From Flammula alnicola (lineage: Eukaryota; Basidiomycota; Agaricomycetes; Agaricales; Strophariaceae): a stretch of 64,000 bases of DNA. The notes under the pieces were generated by a model. It was not told the DNA's origin, made no database searches, and saw only the letters and a program-made list of their open reading frames with translations. The translations under genes were made by a program, and so were the position numbers. This document shows positions 33,232 through 45,957 of this stretch, piece by piece (position 1 is the stretch's first letter; every line of letters begins with the position of its first letter). The stretch lies in contig JADNRV010000131.1 of the NCBI GenBank assembly GCA_015499995.1, forward strand, positions 1-64,000, given 5' to 3'.

Positions 33232-33365
33232 CGTGCGGTAGAGAAGCGGTCTATGACGGCCCGATTCAGAGTTCGGCGCAGTCCGGCAACCTAATACGGG
33301 CGCAGCTCCCATTCGTCAACCAAACGTTGAACTCGCCTTCCCACCAATCTCCCACAATCGACACA

Positions 33366-35760
33366 ATGCATGGAAAGATCTCCTTGGTCTTTGCCGTGCT
33401 TTGGTTAGCTGGCACGACAAATGCACTGTCCAAGGTCGACCAAGCTCGCATTCTTGGACCGCAAGGCGTGAACCTTTGGATGCTGGACAAGGTCGCCCAA
33501 AATACATACATCGCTCAAGAGGGCTCTCAAAAAACTTTCAAGGCGGATGATACCTATGACTTTCCTGCCCAGTGGTTTAAGCAACCGTTGGACCATTTTG
33601 ACAAAAACTCGAAGCATTCTTTCCATCAACGTTATTGGGTCAGCACGCGTCACTACGAGCCCCGACCTGGCGCGCCTGTAATTGTCCTGGATGGCGGAGA
33701 AACTAGTGGAGAGGTTAGTCATGGATCTTGCACCGTGCTCCAGGCATAACGCGAAATAACCATGACTCAACAGGATCGCCTTCCTTTCTTAGATACTGGA
33801 ATTGTCGAGATATTAGCTCGCGCAACAGGAGGTGTGGGAGTCATCTTGGAACACAGATACTACGGTGAGTCGGTGTTCAAGACTCAAGAATTCGTAGGCA
33901 TTTCTCATTCCTTATGATAGGACAATCTATTCCGGTTTCCAATTTCTCCACGGACGCACTTCGGTATGTCGTACACTCATCGTCAGCACCTCGCGCGCTG
34001 CTAACGCATATTCTATGCAGTTTTCTCAACAACGACCAGTCAGCAGCAGACAGCGCCAATTTTATGAAGAACGTTAAATTTGACGGTGTCGATGAGGACT
34101 TGACAGCTCCTGGTACTCCATGGATTTATTACGGGGTAAGCAACATCACTTGTTGACTTGTTTCCAATTCAGAGGACTCAACCCTTAAAGTAGGGCTCGT
34201 ACGCCGGCGCTCGTGCGGCACACATGAAAGTTCTATATCCTGACATCGTCTGGGGAGCGATCGCATCAAGTGGTATAGTATCCTACGCCGCAACTTAAGC
34301 AGGCAGAGTTTGTTGACGTTAATCGGTCTCTAGCCGTGACACATGCTGCTCTGGAGAATTGGCAATACATGGAGGTCATTAGGGAGGCAGCAGACTCGAA
34401 GTGCGCTGACCATCTTGTAAATTCGATAAATACCATCGACGATGTGCTTATTGGCGGCAACAAATTCTTCAAGAACCAATTAAAGAAGCTCTTTGGCCTC
34501 GGTGATCTTGAACACGACGAGGACTTTGTATCGGTGTTGGAGGTGCGCCATTAACCTCATATCGATTCTATCGTGTCTGATGTCAATTAGAGTCCTCTCG
34601 GCTCGTGGCAAGCCAAATGTTGGGATCCGGAGGTCGGCAGCACGGGATTCGATGATTTCTGTGATTTCTTGGACAAGCCATTTGGAAGAGTAACAACCGC
34701 AGCTCTGGATCTTCCCTTCGGACATGAAGACAGAAAGGTGTTCCTCGAAGATGGTTTCGCGCTTGATATCGCTATCATAAACTATGGAAAATGGGTCAAA
34801 GAGGTACGAAATACTTGCTGTGAATCGCATGGTTGTTCGAGTGCTCTAACATATGCATACAACGCAGCACGTCGTCACTCGTTGCCCTTCTGACTTCTCG
34901 GTGGAAGACGTGAGCACATAACGCTGCCGACTAGTTTTTAGCCCCTGACCTATGCACCTATGCTTGTCCTTCCAGTGTTTTGGTACCTTCGATGATGAGA
35001 AATACAAAGACATCGGCATCGACCAAGACTGGCGTCTCTGGCTCTTCCAGGTCTGCACAGAATGGGGATATTTCACTGTATGTTATATTTTCGCCATCTC
35101 TCGTTTTTCCTACCAGCCGAGCTAATTCCTACCCTCGAAAGACTGCTCCTCCTGATCAGAATATGGCTCGAATCGTCTCCAAATTATTGACCCTCGGATA
35201 CGAGTCCAAGATCTGCAAGCAAGTTAGTCGTGCTTCACCATTATTTCGTTCGAACAACCAAGTGACTGACACATTTTCAAAGGCCTTCCCACCCGGCAAG
35301 CATTTCTCTGTCCCTTCTTTGCCCAATATAACGGCCGTCAATGCTCTGGGCGATTTCTGGATCGCAGCTGATCGACTGGCTATCATCGACGGTGAAGGTT
35401 CGTCAATCTGCCTCTTCTCATTGATTGAGTTGGAGTCATAATGGCATATCCTTCTTTCTTTAGTTGATCCATGGAGACCCGATACCCCACATAGCGATGA
35501 TGCCGAAGAGCGTGAAGATACCCTCCTTCGTCCCTTCAAGCTTATACCCGGTGAGCTTTGTATTATTTATCAATAATCTATCGTAGGTCTGAGATATTCT
35601 GTCAGATGGTGTGCACCACTACGACGAATACGGCTTAGCCAACCTCTTCGAGGAACCTGCCGAGATTCGCAAGATCCATGCGGAGATGATCACATTTGTG
35701 AATTCATGGTTACGGGACTGGAACGTCGAGCACGGTATTGATGATACAACGGAGCTCTAG
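33366..35760 (+). CDS. S28-family serine peptidase (prolyl carboxypeptidase type), secreted
   Basis: Secreted or vacuolar serine carboxypeptidase of family S28, which releases residues next to proline. The start MHGKISLVFAVLWLAGTTNA at 33366 is a clear signal peptide. Family blocks follow: FPAQWFKQPLDHFD, QRYWVSTRHYEP, VIVLDGGETSGE, VILEHRYYGQSIPV, then FLNNDQSAADSANF. The nucleophile is in YYGGSYAGARAAHMK, with the joint across an intron at about 34136-34192. The acid residue is in DGEVDPWRPDTPHSD and the histidine in IPDGVHHYDEYG near the end. There are about ten exons, all joined by short GT-AG introns, and the stop is TAG 35758-35760. All three catalytic residues are present and the length (about 540) is normal. 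The transposon just upstream may supply or disturb its promoter. Confidence 0.9.
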
Positions 35761-36387
35761 GGAAGAAGACAATTTATTTAGTGTCTAGTACTTGCTTTGT
35801 GGTTTTATTTGAACGGATCGTATGTACATTTATTAAGTCAACAATTTTTTGGACCATCTCCGATCGAACATTATCGATGGTTTTCGGGTCATATATTCTG
35901 CGCCTCCAGACTACGTTCGTATAAAGACAACCAGTCTCTATTTACTTGCTCTAGGAATTGGTAGGAGCCATCATTCGAGACAAACCAAAGCATCGTTAAA
36001 CAAACTTGAGGCTTGAAAGCTTGACGGCCAGTCGAAGCACCGTCAGTCTTCCTTTAGGCAGACTTGATGACTTCCATCTCTGCTCTCGAGCCTGACCGCG
36101 GGTGCGGAGATGTGGACGGCAAAGCGGGCACGCTTGTGTACTATTTTTCCAGTTTAACTAAGAGCATATTATGTTGAGTAACTACAACCCCGTGGCAGAT
36201 TGTCTCCCTGATTCCTCCTTCATCTCCGCTTCCAACGTAGGCCACCTTCACAACTAAGAAATATTTTTCGATAGTATGTCGGTTATACTACTACTATTCG
36301 TTCGGTCTGTCAGACATTATACTTAGCTGCGAGAAAGAAAAGCAACGTACAATCTGCAGATGGATAGAAAATAAGTATATGATCCCT
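35761..36387. other. Intergenic, nothing recognised
   Basis: 3' flank of the S28 gene and of the small secreted peptide gene. No further frame or repeat is supported. Confidence 0.5.
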
Positions 36388-36588
36388 TTACCCGACGATC
36401 GTGAATGGTGGCAGGGTGCTACGGGTGGGGACAGCAGGGTACGTTATTGTGCTGGTAAATACTCCGCCTGGGTATGTGACTGTAATCCTTGTGACGGTTG
36501 GGTCGGAGATCTCATCCTGAGGGATAGCAACGGCAGAGACATTTCGAGCGAAGACAAGTGTTAAGATAGATACAAATACGAATTTCAT
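36388..36588 (-). CDS. Small secreted peptide, 66 residues
   Basis: A single-exon frame beginning MKFVFVSILTLVFARNVSA, a good secretion signal, followed by a Thr/Pro/Val-rich mature part of about 47 residues (TRITVTYPGGVFTSTITYP) with no cysteine. I do not recognise a family. The signal peptide and the ATG at the frame start are the support. A chance frame cannot be ruled out. Confidence 0.45.
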   Translation of the reverse strand: MKFVFVSILTLVFARNVSAVAIPQDEISDPTVTRITVTYPGGVFTSTITYPAVPTRSTLPPFTIVG

Positions 36589-37939
36589 GGCGGCGCGTAA
36601 ACTGGGGAAATCGTTTGAGAAAAACAGACGATGGTAGAAGTCGTTAGAATTTTATATCTTTTCGAACTGGCTCTGGCATTCATCGTGGCGAACAGAGTCC
36701 GAGAAAGCAAGAGAACTGAATGAGCGGTGCATGCGGAGGATGTGGGGTCAGAACGGCTTCCGAAGCTAGGAGTCAATAAGTTGAGTACGGAAAAACTCCA
36801 AACATTGATTTTCATGTTCAAGGTTGGCTTTCCCGGTCAAAGGTGGTTCTCGAAGCCTGCTAAATCCTCGCGAAGATGATGCGCGCATGGCTGGATCAGA
36901 GCCTTCGAGACGAGAAAGCGCCGATATGAAGAATTTATTATGGTGCTTCTAGATCTGTCCAACATAATACAAAGTCAGCGGCTGGATCAATCACCAGAAT
37001 TGTTGCGTAGACATGGGGCCGCAAGAACAGATGTCGCCATTAGAGTTATCGAGAGGCATGGGGCATGTCGGACCCCGTGTAACAGAAACAGAGATGAGCT
37101 CGTTATAATTCGAGAAGTTGGGCGCGTGTCGCATGTTATTTGTTGGCTTCTTTCCTGCTTCCCTTATGCTCAGTGGCTGAAGAATCTCCAGGTTATGATC
37201 CGATGAAGAGAGAAGTTTATCTCCCAGAAACCTTTCTTGCTGAAAGTCAAAGGAGGTCATGACACGTACTGGACTCCGAGTTGCCAGGAGGCAACCAGGA
37301 GGACATCTCGTCCGAGTCGTCCGCTGGGAGATAGGTTCACAAAATTGGTTCGTGAACTGTTCAGCGAAAGACAACCTTAGACGAAGGACTGCCTCGAGCA
37401 TGGGTGGGGGAAGAGAAAAAGAAATTTGAACTTTTTTAGCGGGGAATGCTCCCGTGATCGGCGCCGCCGAGCGCATCATAAAATTTATGTCGGCAGCCCC
37501 TGCCGATGTCCGCTGCTTTGGAGCTCCGTTAAAGCAGTAGCTCGAAGCGAGGTGAGGCCGGACAATTTAAATTTCTAAAGATACTACATGTATTAGTCCC
37601 TCTAACATATTTTAGGGCAATGTGCACGTTAAGGAGCGGCAGCTTGCCTTCAATTGTTGCGCTTTATCCTCACTGGGAGTGCATTTGTCATCTATCTAGT
37701 GATTTACCCACGTTGAAAACCAGCCTGAGCGCTCAAGCGCCCGGACTCCTCTTTTGAACTCCCATCTACAAGCGATTCGCTCCTTCCGTTTTCTTCCATC
37801 TTCTGACGAAGTTATTGTTTTGTTAGTCGTAAGCGGATCTAACAGTTGCCTGCCTATCAGCTGACTATCTTAAGAATTTCTGACCAGGGCTCTAACATCA
37901 CATCAAGACTACTCACGAAGTTAACGTCACGGATCCAGC
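36589..37939. other. Intergenic region before the sirtuin gene
   Basis: A 162-residue minus-strand frame at 36991-37479 has no recognisable domain, signal or splicing partner. I do not call it a gene. The sirtuin promoter and 5'UTR probably lie in 37600-37939. Confidence 0.45.
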
Positions 37940-39516
37940 ATGAACTTCGGTTTCAAGCGTCGGCATAATCACCCGGGCAAGCCCAAGGTCCTACCAGGAA
38001 AGGATATACCATCTCTTGCCGAGTACATCAAGTCTAAGAATTGTAAAAATATAATATTGATGGTGAGTCGTCACTACTTCAGTCTTCTCACTGTATCACA
38101 ATATTCATTTTACGACGATTTTCTAATAGCTTGGTGCAGGTTTGTATATCCATGGTCAGATACACTGGATAAAATTGCTAAACATATTTTATTCCCGATG
38201 TTAGGTGTAAGCACCTCTGCAGGTATCCCCGATTTCAGGTCACCTGAGACTGGCAAGTAATATTCTCCAAACTTTCTGCGCGAATGGCATCTCAATCTTG
38301 CGTTATCCTGCACCAGGCCTTTACGTGGGTGATATTTACTCCCTTCAACGTGTGCAACAATCTCTTATTCTCACATCGCTAAGTCAAACCTTGCGAGGTT
38401 GAATCTACCTCATCCGGAGGCAGTATTCGAAATCAATTTCTTCCGAAAGAATCCAGTGCCATGTACGTTATGGAGTTTTTATACCATTATTGTGACCATG
38501 TGGAATGTTAACAGAATTATCCGTTTTACAGTCTACACGCTTGCGCATGAACTGTACCCAGGGAAATTCCGCCCTACCATCACGCACTCGTTCATCCGTC
38601 TGCTTGCCGAAAAGTCTCTCCTTCATACCTGCTTTACGCAAAACATAGACACCCTCGAGCGGCGTGCAGGTGTCCCTGGTGAGAAGATTATCGAAGCTCA
38701 TGGTAGTTTTGCCACCCAGAGATGCATCGTGTGTCGCCGGCCATTCGATGATGAAAAAATGAAGGAGCATATTGACCAGAAGAAAATCGCCAAATGCGAA
38801 GTCTGTGGTGGATATGTCAAACCAGATATTGTATTCTTTGGCGAGGATGTCAGTTTGTTTTTGCTTCGACAATCAGTACAATCAAGCTAACATTGTGAAA
38901 ATTTCAATAAAACAAACAGCTCCCGCCCAACTTCATACACTCTATACCCAACCTGCGAAAAGCCGACTTGCTGATCGTTATGGGAACATCACTTACTGTG
39001 CACCCATTCGCTTCTCTCGCTGGAATGGTCGACGACTCATGTCCCCGTGTCTTAATCAACCTTGACCTCGTAGGCGACTTTGGGTCGAGGGCAGATGATG
39101 TCATCTTGTTGGGGAAATGTGACGACATTGTTAAGGATCTGTGCAAGGAGCTTGGGTGGGAAGAAGAGCTCATCCGGCTCTGGAACGAAACAGAAGACAG
39201 TGTCATTCCGGGCGCTCAGGAGTCAACAGAAAAACCTGATGAACTGGTGGAAATAGAAAAAGAACTCGCGGAGCTCACGCTGGATGCCAATGAGTCAGTC
39301 GCTGCCTCAGCGGAGAAGGCCGGGACGACTACCAAGGACTCGGAGGACAAGGCTTCCGCAAGCGTGCATCCTGCATCACCATCCGATTCACCTCCTGCAG
39401 CAACCACCAAACATGCACCCAAAGGAGAACCCGAGGCAACTCCTTTGAAATCTGAAGATGCAGCTCCTGCCAAACAGCAAGAAGCAGAAACGCCGCCCGC
39501 AGACAACAAGTTATAG
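37940..39516 (+). CDS. Class I sirtuin, NAD-dependent protein deacetylase (Hst2-like)
   Basis: Sir2-family deacetylase; the overall pattern suits the Hst2/SIRT2 type. Motifs in order: AGIPDFRSPETG, LARLNLPHPEAVF, FTQNIDTLERRAGV, the catalytic histidine in IIEAHGSF, zinc cysteines CIVC and CEVC, KPDIVFFGED, and GTSLTVHPFASL. The gene relies on very small exons. A 10-nt exon (38130-38139, flanked by 67- and 65-nt introns) supplies the GAG of the NAD-binding loop. An 8-nt exon (38317-38324) supplies part of GLYSNL. The intron before the latter (38253-38316) appears to use a GC donor (gcaagtaa). Without these pieces the conserved loop is broken. The C-terminal 100 residues are acidic and Ala/Ser/Pro-rich (LVEIEKELAELTL), probably disordered. 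Confidence 0.88.
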
Positions 39517-40343
39517 ATCGTAGGGTTGTGATCGCTAGAATCTGCGCCTGCTTTGGACGATACGTGGCGGACAATTGCGACATGTTTTGCTATCGAATTT
39601 CAACTGTATCATCAACTGTATCTAGAAACGGAAAGATAGGAATGAATGTTTGCTTCATATACTACTCGATTATCCGGCACTGTCCTGGCAGCGGAAGGAG
39701 TCCCCACAGAAGCACGTATGATAACCACTCTACGTTTTTGGTTGCTATTGCCCCATCGCTATGAGCGAGATGTTGCCGTCGAAAAACAGGTGCTGGAGTC
39801 ATCGTCTACCTTCGTCAACTACGTGAACAGAAAGCGACTGTCCAAGTCATTCCCATCCCGCGACAACATTTTATCCATTCATCCTGAGGTAGAGCTTGCC
39901 AACGGGCGCCTCAGAATGGACAGATGGAAGGGGCTGAAATGCAATATCACCGAAGAAGCAAGAAGCAAGAAAAACATCAGACGGATGACTGAAGGAAGTG
40001 AGGGTTTGAACATAAGATTGATTTGCAGACGATCTTCGCTACATTGGGCTGTATGAAAGAAATGTTAGAAGAACAACAGAAAGAACAAGTGAAAGGAGAA
40101 ATAGAATAACATGGTCTTCTTGAGGGCTGCACTTCGGGCGAAACATTAAAGGATGGAGGATGAATGCCACAAGCCATGACGTGTACAAGTATGTGCAGAG
40201 ATTGATATAGTCCAAATGGGCCGACGTATTCATGAATCGGTTGTGTTGTGGAGAGGAAAACTTGCGATGAAAAGAGGAGACGATAGATGGAGAATCGAGG
40301 ACGAGAAGACGGGATGAGAGGCCGACCCGCTGTGACATCACCC
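39517..40343. other. Intergenic between convergent genes
   Basis: 3' flanks of the sirtuin (plus) and FYR-domain (minus) genes. A frame at 39646-40056 has no recognisable feature. Confidence 0.45.
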
Positions 40344-43300
40344 TTAACTAGTGGACGTAGTAGCTTGGCCGGGCATTGGAGCAGCAATTCCCGGTGCGGG
40401 GTAGGCGTTCATGATGCCAGCAAACGTCGTAGGCATCGTCCCATCAGCATTGAGAGAAGTCGATCCAGTACCATTCACTGGCGCAGGCGCTTGCTGCTGC
40501 TGCTGGTTACCCTTAGAGGCGGCGCGAGTATGACGAGCAGTGGTCGAGGCTGGCGGGGCGGAAACGGTAGTGTTTCCGCTGCTCCTCGTAGTCCGCTTCT
40601 CAGGTCCCTGAGAGAGAGACTGAGGCTGACCCTGATTTTGCGGAGGCTGGTATTCTTGGATATTCAGACCTTCCGTCGTGCCTCCAAGACTCAGCATAAT
40701 CTGCGCAGGACCGTGTTGGGCGGTCTGTGATGAGCTGTTTGCATGTTGGGGTGTAGTAGATGACGCGCCAGAACCTGATCCTGACGGCCCAGCAGCAGCT
40801 TGTTGCTGTTGGTTCTGCTGTTGAGCAGCTAGCTTTTGAGCTTTCTGAGCCTCTGCTTGGGCGATGATGTGTTGAGGATAGTGTGACATTCCTCTTGGCA
40901 CATTAGGATCGGTGGTCACATCTCGCTTCGGGTAATAGGCACCGATGGGCATCGATGCATCGTACTCTTCTGGCAATGCTGGTATGACAGCTGCATGCCT
41001 TCCACCAAGAGGGCTAATAGGAGAAGTTCAAGATAAACGCTTCATTTATATGTAATGGGTCGACTTACCCTCCCTCCACGAAGTTCTGCCAGACGTAATC
41101 ACGAAGGCGGTCAGCATTAGGTAGCTCCTGGATAAGATGTTTGATCGTGTTCTGACCAAGGCCAAAGAAGTCAGGACCAGACACAGAGTTGGAATGCTGG
41201 CGATTACGGATGGCATTCGCTTGCTTGACAATATTCGACCAAGCACCCGTGGCGGTACCGGCGATGATAGGTTTATCTGGTCGATCCGATGGGATGATCT
41301 GGAACTTGGGCCCATCGCCACCGTCGAGAATGGTACAATGATACACCACTTCAATCGTAGGATCAACCGTTGACAGATATCGTCTATAGGGGTAAAAAAA
41401 AATGAAACTGTCAGAAAATAATAATCCACACACTCAAAGAGTCAGCGCCATACCGCGTTACTTCATACCCAACTGGAAAGATATATCTCTCCGTATGGAA
41501 ATGCTCGCGCATACACACCTCACCAAGACTGATTACCGTCATGATGCCCACGTTTAGCGGCAGCATCGGCTTGCCCTTCTTGTCACGTGGTACCATTGGA
41601 ATGCTAGCGCTCTTCGTTGTGACAGTGTGCGCCTTTAGTCGTTTTGGCTTCGCTGGGCGTTGCTGTTCCGGAGGCGGCGGCCGCTGCTGCACTGGAGGTG
41701 GGAAGTTTGCAGGTGGAGGATACATCCCATTCGGACCGGGCATGGGAGCGGCGAGGTAATAATAAGGATTGTAAGGGATGGTGTAGTTGGGACTATTAGG
41801 TGTTACAGGAGTACCGGGCGGGTAGAAGAGAGGGTAAGGATGCATAAGCAGAGGGTGGCCAGTCGGAGTCGTAGAGCCTGGACTGGCTCGTGTTAGCAAG
41901 TTCGTGCTTAAACTAAGGTATGGGTTGTTGCTGAGACTCGAGGTTGGGGTTGCAGCACTGGTAGGGGTCGCACTAGAGCTGCTGGCTGTCGCGTTTGTAC
42001 CGGTGGTTGAAGTATTGACTGGAGGAGGTTTGTTGCTTGAAGTCGTCACGGTATTGCCATTTTTCGATGCTGCTGGAACAGGACCTGAATTACCCGAATG
42101 GGAGAAAAGGCTTGGGTCGAGGTTTGGATTCACATTTGAGTTCGATTGAGAAGACGATGACGTTGCGGCCAACTTTGCTTGGTTAGCAGCATTTTGGGCG
42201 GCAACAGCTGCTTCAGCAACCTTCAGGATACTTTCCATTGACGGCGAGTGCTGGATAATGTGCGCATGCGAGGAACCAGAAGGCGTTGATGATGTTGATT
42301 CTTTCGCGTTAGATACTTCTCCATTCGACTCGCTTATGGCGGAGCGCGCTGGAGAGCTCGTCGTAGGAGTAGATGAGACATGACCGAGTGCGTGCGCTAA
42401 TGTAGAGGACGAAGCGTGAGCTTGATTGGCTCCATTTCTACCGTTAGAATTTGTCCTGTCCAGGATTTGTGCATCCGGCCCAGTAGAAGCGTTGTTTGCC
42501 GATGCTAATGTCTGTTGCAAGAAGATTAGAATAACTAGGGCAGGTAACTTTTTTTCTTACCGTAGATGGAGGTATTCGCTCCCCAGATTGTGCCGCGGTA
42601 GCAGCAGCCTCTGCTTCAGCCGCTGCCGCAGCGACCGCGGCAATAGCTTGTCTGATAGCTCTTCTGGGACTATGCTGACCATCGGCCTGGGCGGCGTCAC
42701 GATGCTCAAGGGTTTGTTGGTCGCGTCGAGAAGAGTTCGAGGAATGTCGAGAATAGCTATAACCTGGGCCACATCCATTCTCCATATCAACGTCCATGTC
42801 GCCATCAGGTGCAGGACGACTATTATAAGTTTCACGATCTTCTAGAGGCAATAGTTGTAATCGGTGACGGTAAAAAGAATTTTCGATAGTTGCAGCAAGT
42901 CAGAATAGAACGAAGACATTTCATGGGGCGGCAATCAAGGCAGAGAAGCGTTAGAATCCAATGGTCAGATAAGATCATTAAACTCAGATATTTGTGACTG
43001 ACCTGCAGATGTTTGGGCGCGCACCCGCGGAGAGTTGCCCGCGTGACTGCCCGAGGATGATATGGAATCCCGCCTGTTTCGCGCCTCTCGTACATCACCC
43101 TCTTCGCGTTCCTTCCTCTCTTCTTCGTGTCTTCTAGACTGGGGCCCACGATGTCTCGAGGTAAGTATAGGGCTGGAATCCGCATCGGCGTCATCTTCGG
43201 CAATTGCTTGTCGAAGGTTTGCCACAAATGAGGTACGCGCTTTTGGGCTTTGTAAAGAGCGCGGTAACGCGCTTGAACCAGGCTGAGCCATAGAGACATC

Positions 43301-43782
43301 AGACGATGCTGAACCTAGCACAGGGGATCCATTTGAGCCGAGATTGGCTTTTTTCTCGAGTTCCTGTATTTCCCCGAGCAGATAGCTAACAAAAAAATAG
43401 ATAAAGGACATCAGGAAACAGAACACACAAATAAGGCGACAAAGAAAAGGAAACGCGACAGAATAGACTTCAACAAAAGGTAAAGACAACACGTACTCTC
43501 TTTCTTCGCGCATTCGCACATTACGTTCGCCTGAACGCTGAGTTTCTGAGCTAGATTCCTGGCGTATCCTCGTAAGTACTCATGTATGCCCGGCTTTCTG
43601 CCCCTGGCCGAGCAGGAGTAAAGGTCAAGACTAACCTCCTCGAGCTCAAAGAAACGACGCTTCAAGTTCTTGTATTTTTCGACGATCTCCTGCTGCGCCT
43701 GGGTTTGAGGGTGGCCCGATGATAAAGGAGGTGGGATATGCGGGGGTCCCATAACGTCGTCTCTGTCCGTAGATGGAGCCAT
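40344..43782 (-). CDS. FYRN/FYRC-domain nuclear protein (TBRG1-like)
   Basis: Chromatin-associated protein with paired FYRN and FYRC modules. The start MAPSTDRDDVMGPPHIPPP at 43782 leads to a coiled-coil-like KYKNLKRRFFELEE. Then come Arg/Glu-rich and Ala-rich stretches (AAAAAEAEAAATAAQSG) and a long Ser/Thr/Asn-rich region. After a Pro-rich segment and a basic KRLKAHTVTTKSASIPMV, the FYRN-like block reads LNVGIMTVISLGEVC then YIFPVGYEVTRRYLS. The FYRC-like block reads CTILDGGDGPKFQIIPSDRP, then SGPDFFGLGQNTIKHLIQEL. The Gln/Ser-rich tail ends at 40344. In other eukaryotes FYR pairs occur in MLL-type methyltransferases and TBRG1; no SET domain is seen here, so a scaffold role is likely. About six introns interrupt the gene. 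Confidence 0.82.
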
Positions 43783-45508
43783 AGCGATGAATAACAAGCG
43801 AGGCCTGCTCGGAAAGAGAGGGAGAAAATAACAGGCAATGAACCAACGGTAGCGGTATGGGAAGGGAAATGGGCGAGATGGGCGAAATACTGGATGGAAT
43901 TCGACAAAATCAAGAACACAGAAGGCACAGCGCCAAATTTTACCAAACAATGCAATCATAACGCCATGAATAGCAAACAAATATAAATAATTGCCTCATG
44001 TTCCTTCTTGTCAGATTAAAATTCTGTCCTGCATCCTTTCCTTAGCTCCTGGGTACTTCATGTGTCTCTCTATGCCGATAAATATGTGGAAGGAGAGTCC
44101 GGAATGGACACATGGGTCGCGAAGACTTTGCCAAACAAAGGCCACAAATTGCATGCCGATCGGAAGTGGCGTTCAATGAGGCCACACCCTTCAGACTCCG
44201 AAACTTTATCCATTTATCTTCCAGATGCCCACACCGACGCGTCGCTCTGAATCTTCCACTCTGTTGAACACAAGGTTAAATAACTTGGTCTTACTGCTTG
44301 TCCAAATACCTTCCAGAGCGATCATGTCATCTGCGAAGCGTGAAAAGCGTGAAATGTATCAAGGTATACTGGCGGATGAAAATTCGAAATACCCACACGC
44401 GGTAGTACGAATCGACCGTAAACAGCGCCAATCGCGCAATATTTATACGTCAGCCAATTTTGGCGCAACCAAATCTGACATCAATTGCCCAGCCAAAGGT
44501 CGGCTGACCAGACGACGTGCGACTCAACCTGAGGCCTGAGGGTCGACAAGCAATATGCTTGACAATATTCATTTCATGCACGGAGCTCCTTTTCACTGCA
44601 GCCTCTGGAGGAGAGAGTATAAGTACTCCATTTTGATTCAGCAGCAAATCGGGACTTCAGTTGCTATCCAATGGCCTACGGTACGTCGCTTTGAATCCTC
44701 CAAGATTAGAACACTGGGTTTTATGGACTTCACATGCTGATGTTTACCAATGCATTGAATACAATGGCATCACCGTCTCTTCTCCACGTTTATGCACACC
44801 GTGCCAATGCCGCGTCCATGGCGTCGGACGTAAGCGAAGATTTGCCAATTGTCTGAGCAGTCGTACGAGGATGTGATGACCAACTCACACAGCTCATGGC
44901 CTACCGCATGGATCTGTCGTATCTTCGGACTCTCAAAACCCGAGAAGTAATCTTCAGTGTGAAAAAGAACATTTTCTGACGTAGGCGTCTGTATTATAAA
45001 AAACATGATTAGGCATGAGCAATTGTAATCATTGGTCATCGGTTTATCCTAGCATCGAGGAAGATCGAGGAAAGCAGTAATCAACACGAAAGTGCGGTGC
45101 TCCTTCAATTCCAGTTCGAGGCTTCGAGCACTAGAAGAAGGCAGCAGTCCCTAAAACAGGTATGATTTTGCTCACTTTTGCCCAATATTGCATGCTTGAG
45201 CCTCCATTCTAGCCGTCTTTGCAAGTCTTTTGCGCTGCAAATCGTCGAACAATGGTTACTGGTCGGGCCGATCCCAAGGAGCGTATTGACAGTTGTTATG
45301 AATGAGATGGTATCGCACCGGAATTCATACACTGTTCACACAGACCCCAACAAGCCCCTAAAAAAAGAACTCAGTGACTCTCAGTCAACTTCGGGAAGGT
45401 AACCGAAGGCTTGAGCACCACGGTCCACTTGGTTGAAAGTTCGTGGTTTGCTATTTTGTAGTTTCTTCATCAAATTTGACTTAAGTTTATCTCCCCCGAG
45501 CGCCAGGA
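43783..45508. other. Intergenic region
   Basis: About 1.7 kb without a supported gene. Short frames (for example 44225-44539) have no domain or splice partners. Confidence 0.45.
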
Positions 45509-45800
45509 TGCTTAACATGAAGATTGGCCAACTTGTACTGGCAGCGACAGTGTTTTGCTGCTTTGCTTCTTATCCGAATCAGTACCGTGGCCGCAGGATA
45601 CCCATGAAATTTGGGTATACCAGAAAATTCTCAGAGCTGATCGAACCTTCGGATGTTTGCCTCTTTTCTAGGACAATGTTGCTTATCTCGCTACGTGGAC
45701 ATTTGGCCCTTCAATTTGTTGTTGTGGGTAAACCGGTAACGGTTGGAAATAAAGCAGCCGTGACACATCTCTGCGAAGGTCTGAATCAGAACATGTCATA
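45509..45800 (+). pseudogene. Possible decayed copy of a small secreted protein gene
   Basis: It begins MKIGQLVLAATVFCCFAS, a signal-peptide-like start as in the small secreted proteins at 48804 and 49942. It carries DNA resembling their exon 1 (a gtggccgcaggat-like stretch near 45590). No open frame continues into the family's conserved second exon. Its position next to a dead hydrolase copy mirrors the intact secreted-protein/hydrolase group to the right. A weak call. Confidence 0.3.
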
Positions 45801-45957
45801 GCTGAATCGAGAAACGGGTCTCAAGAGTCCTCGAGCTTGCCTTGTTTACAATTCCTCCTCTCTGACGATCTCCGTGTGTCTCTGGACGAAATCCAGAAAT
45901 AGGTATAATCATGTTAAAACTTTCCTTCAGTGCACTCATCCAACACATCCTCAACTT

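Noticed and set aside
34136..34192. Possible frameshift in the S28 peptidase near GGSYAG
   Set aside because: An ordinary GT-AG intron here restores the motif, so no defect is needed.
36991..37479. Minus-strand frame of 162 residues
   Set aside because: No signal peptide, domain, paralogue in the window or splice partners.
39216..39509. Minus-strand frame with hydrophobic Ala/Ser/Val-rich sequence resembling a secreted protein
   Set aside because: Complement of the acidic Ala/Ser tail of the sirtuin.
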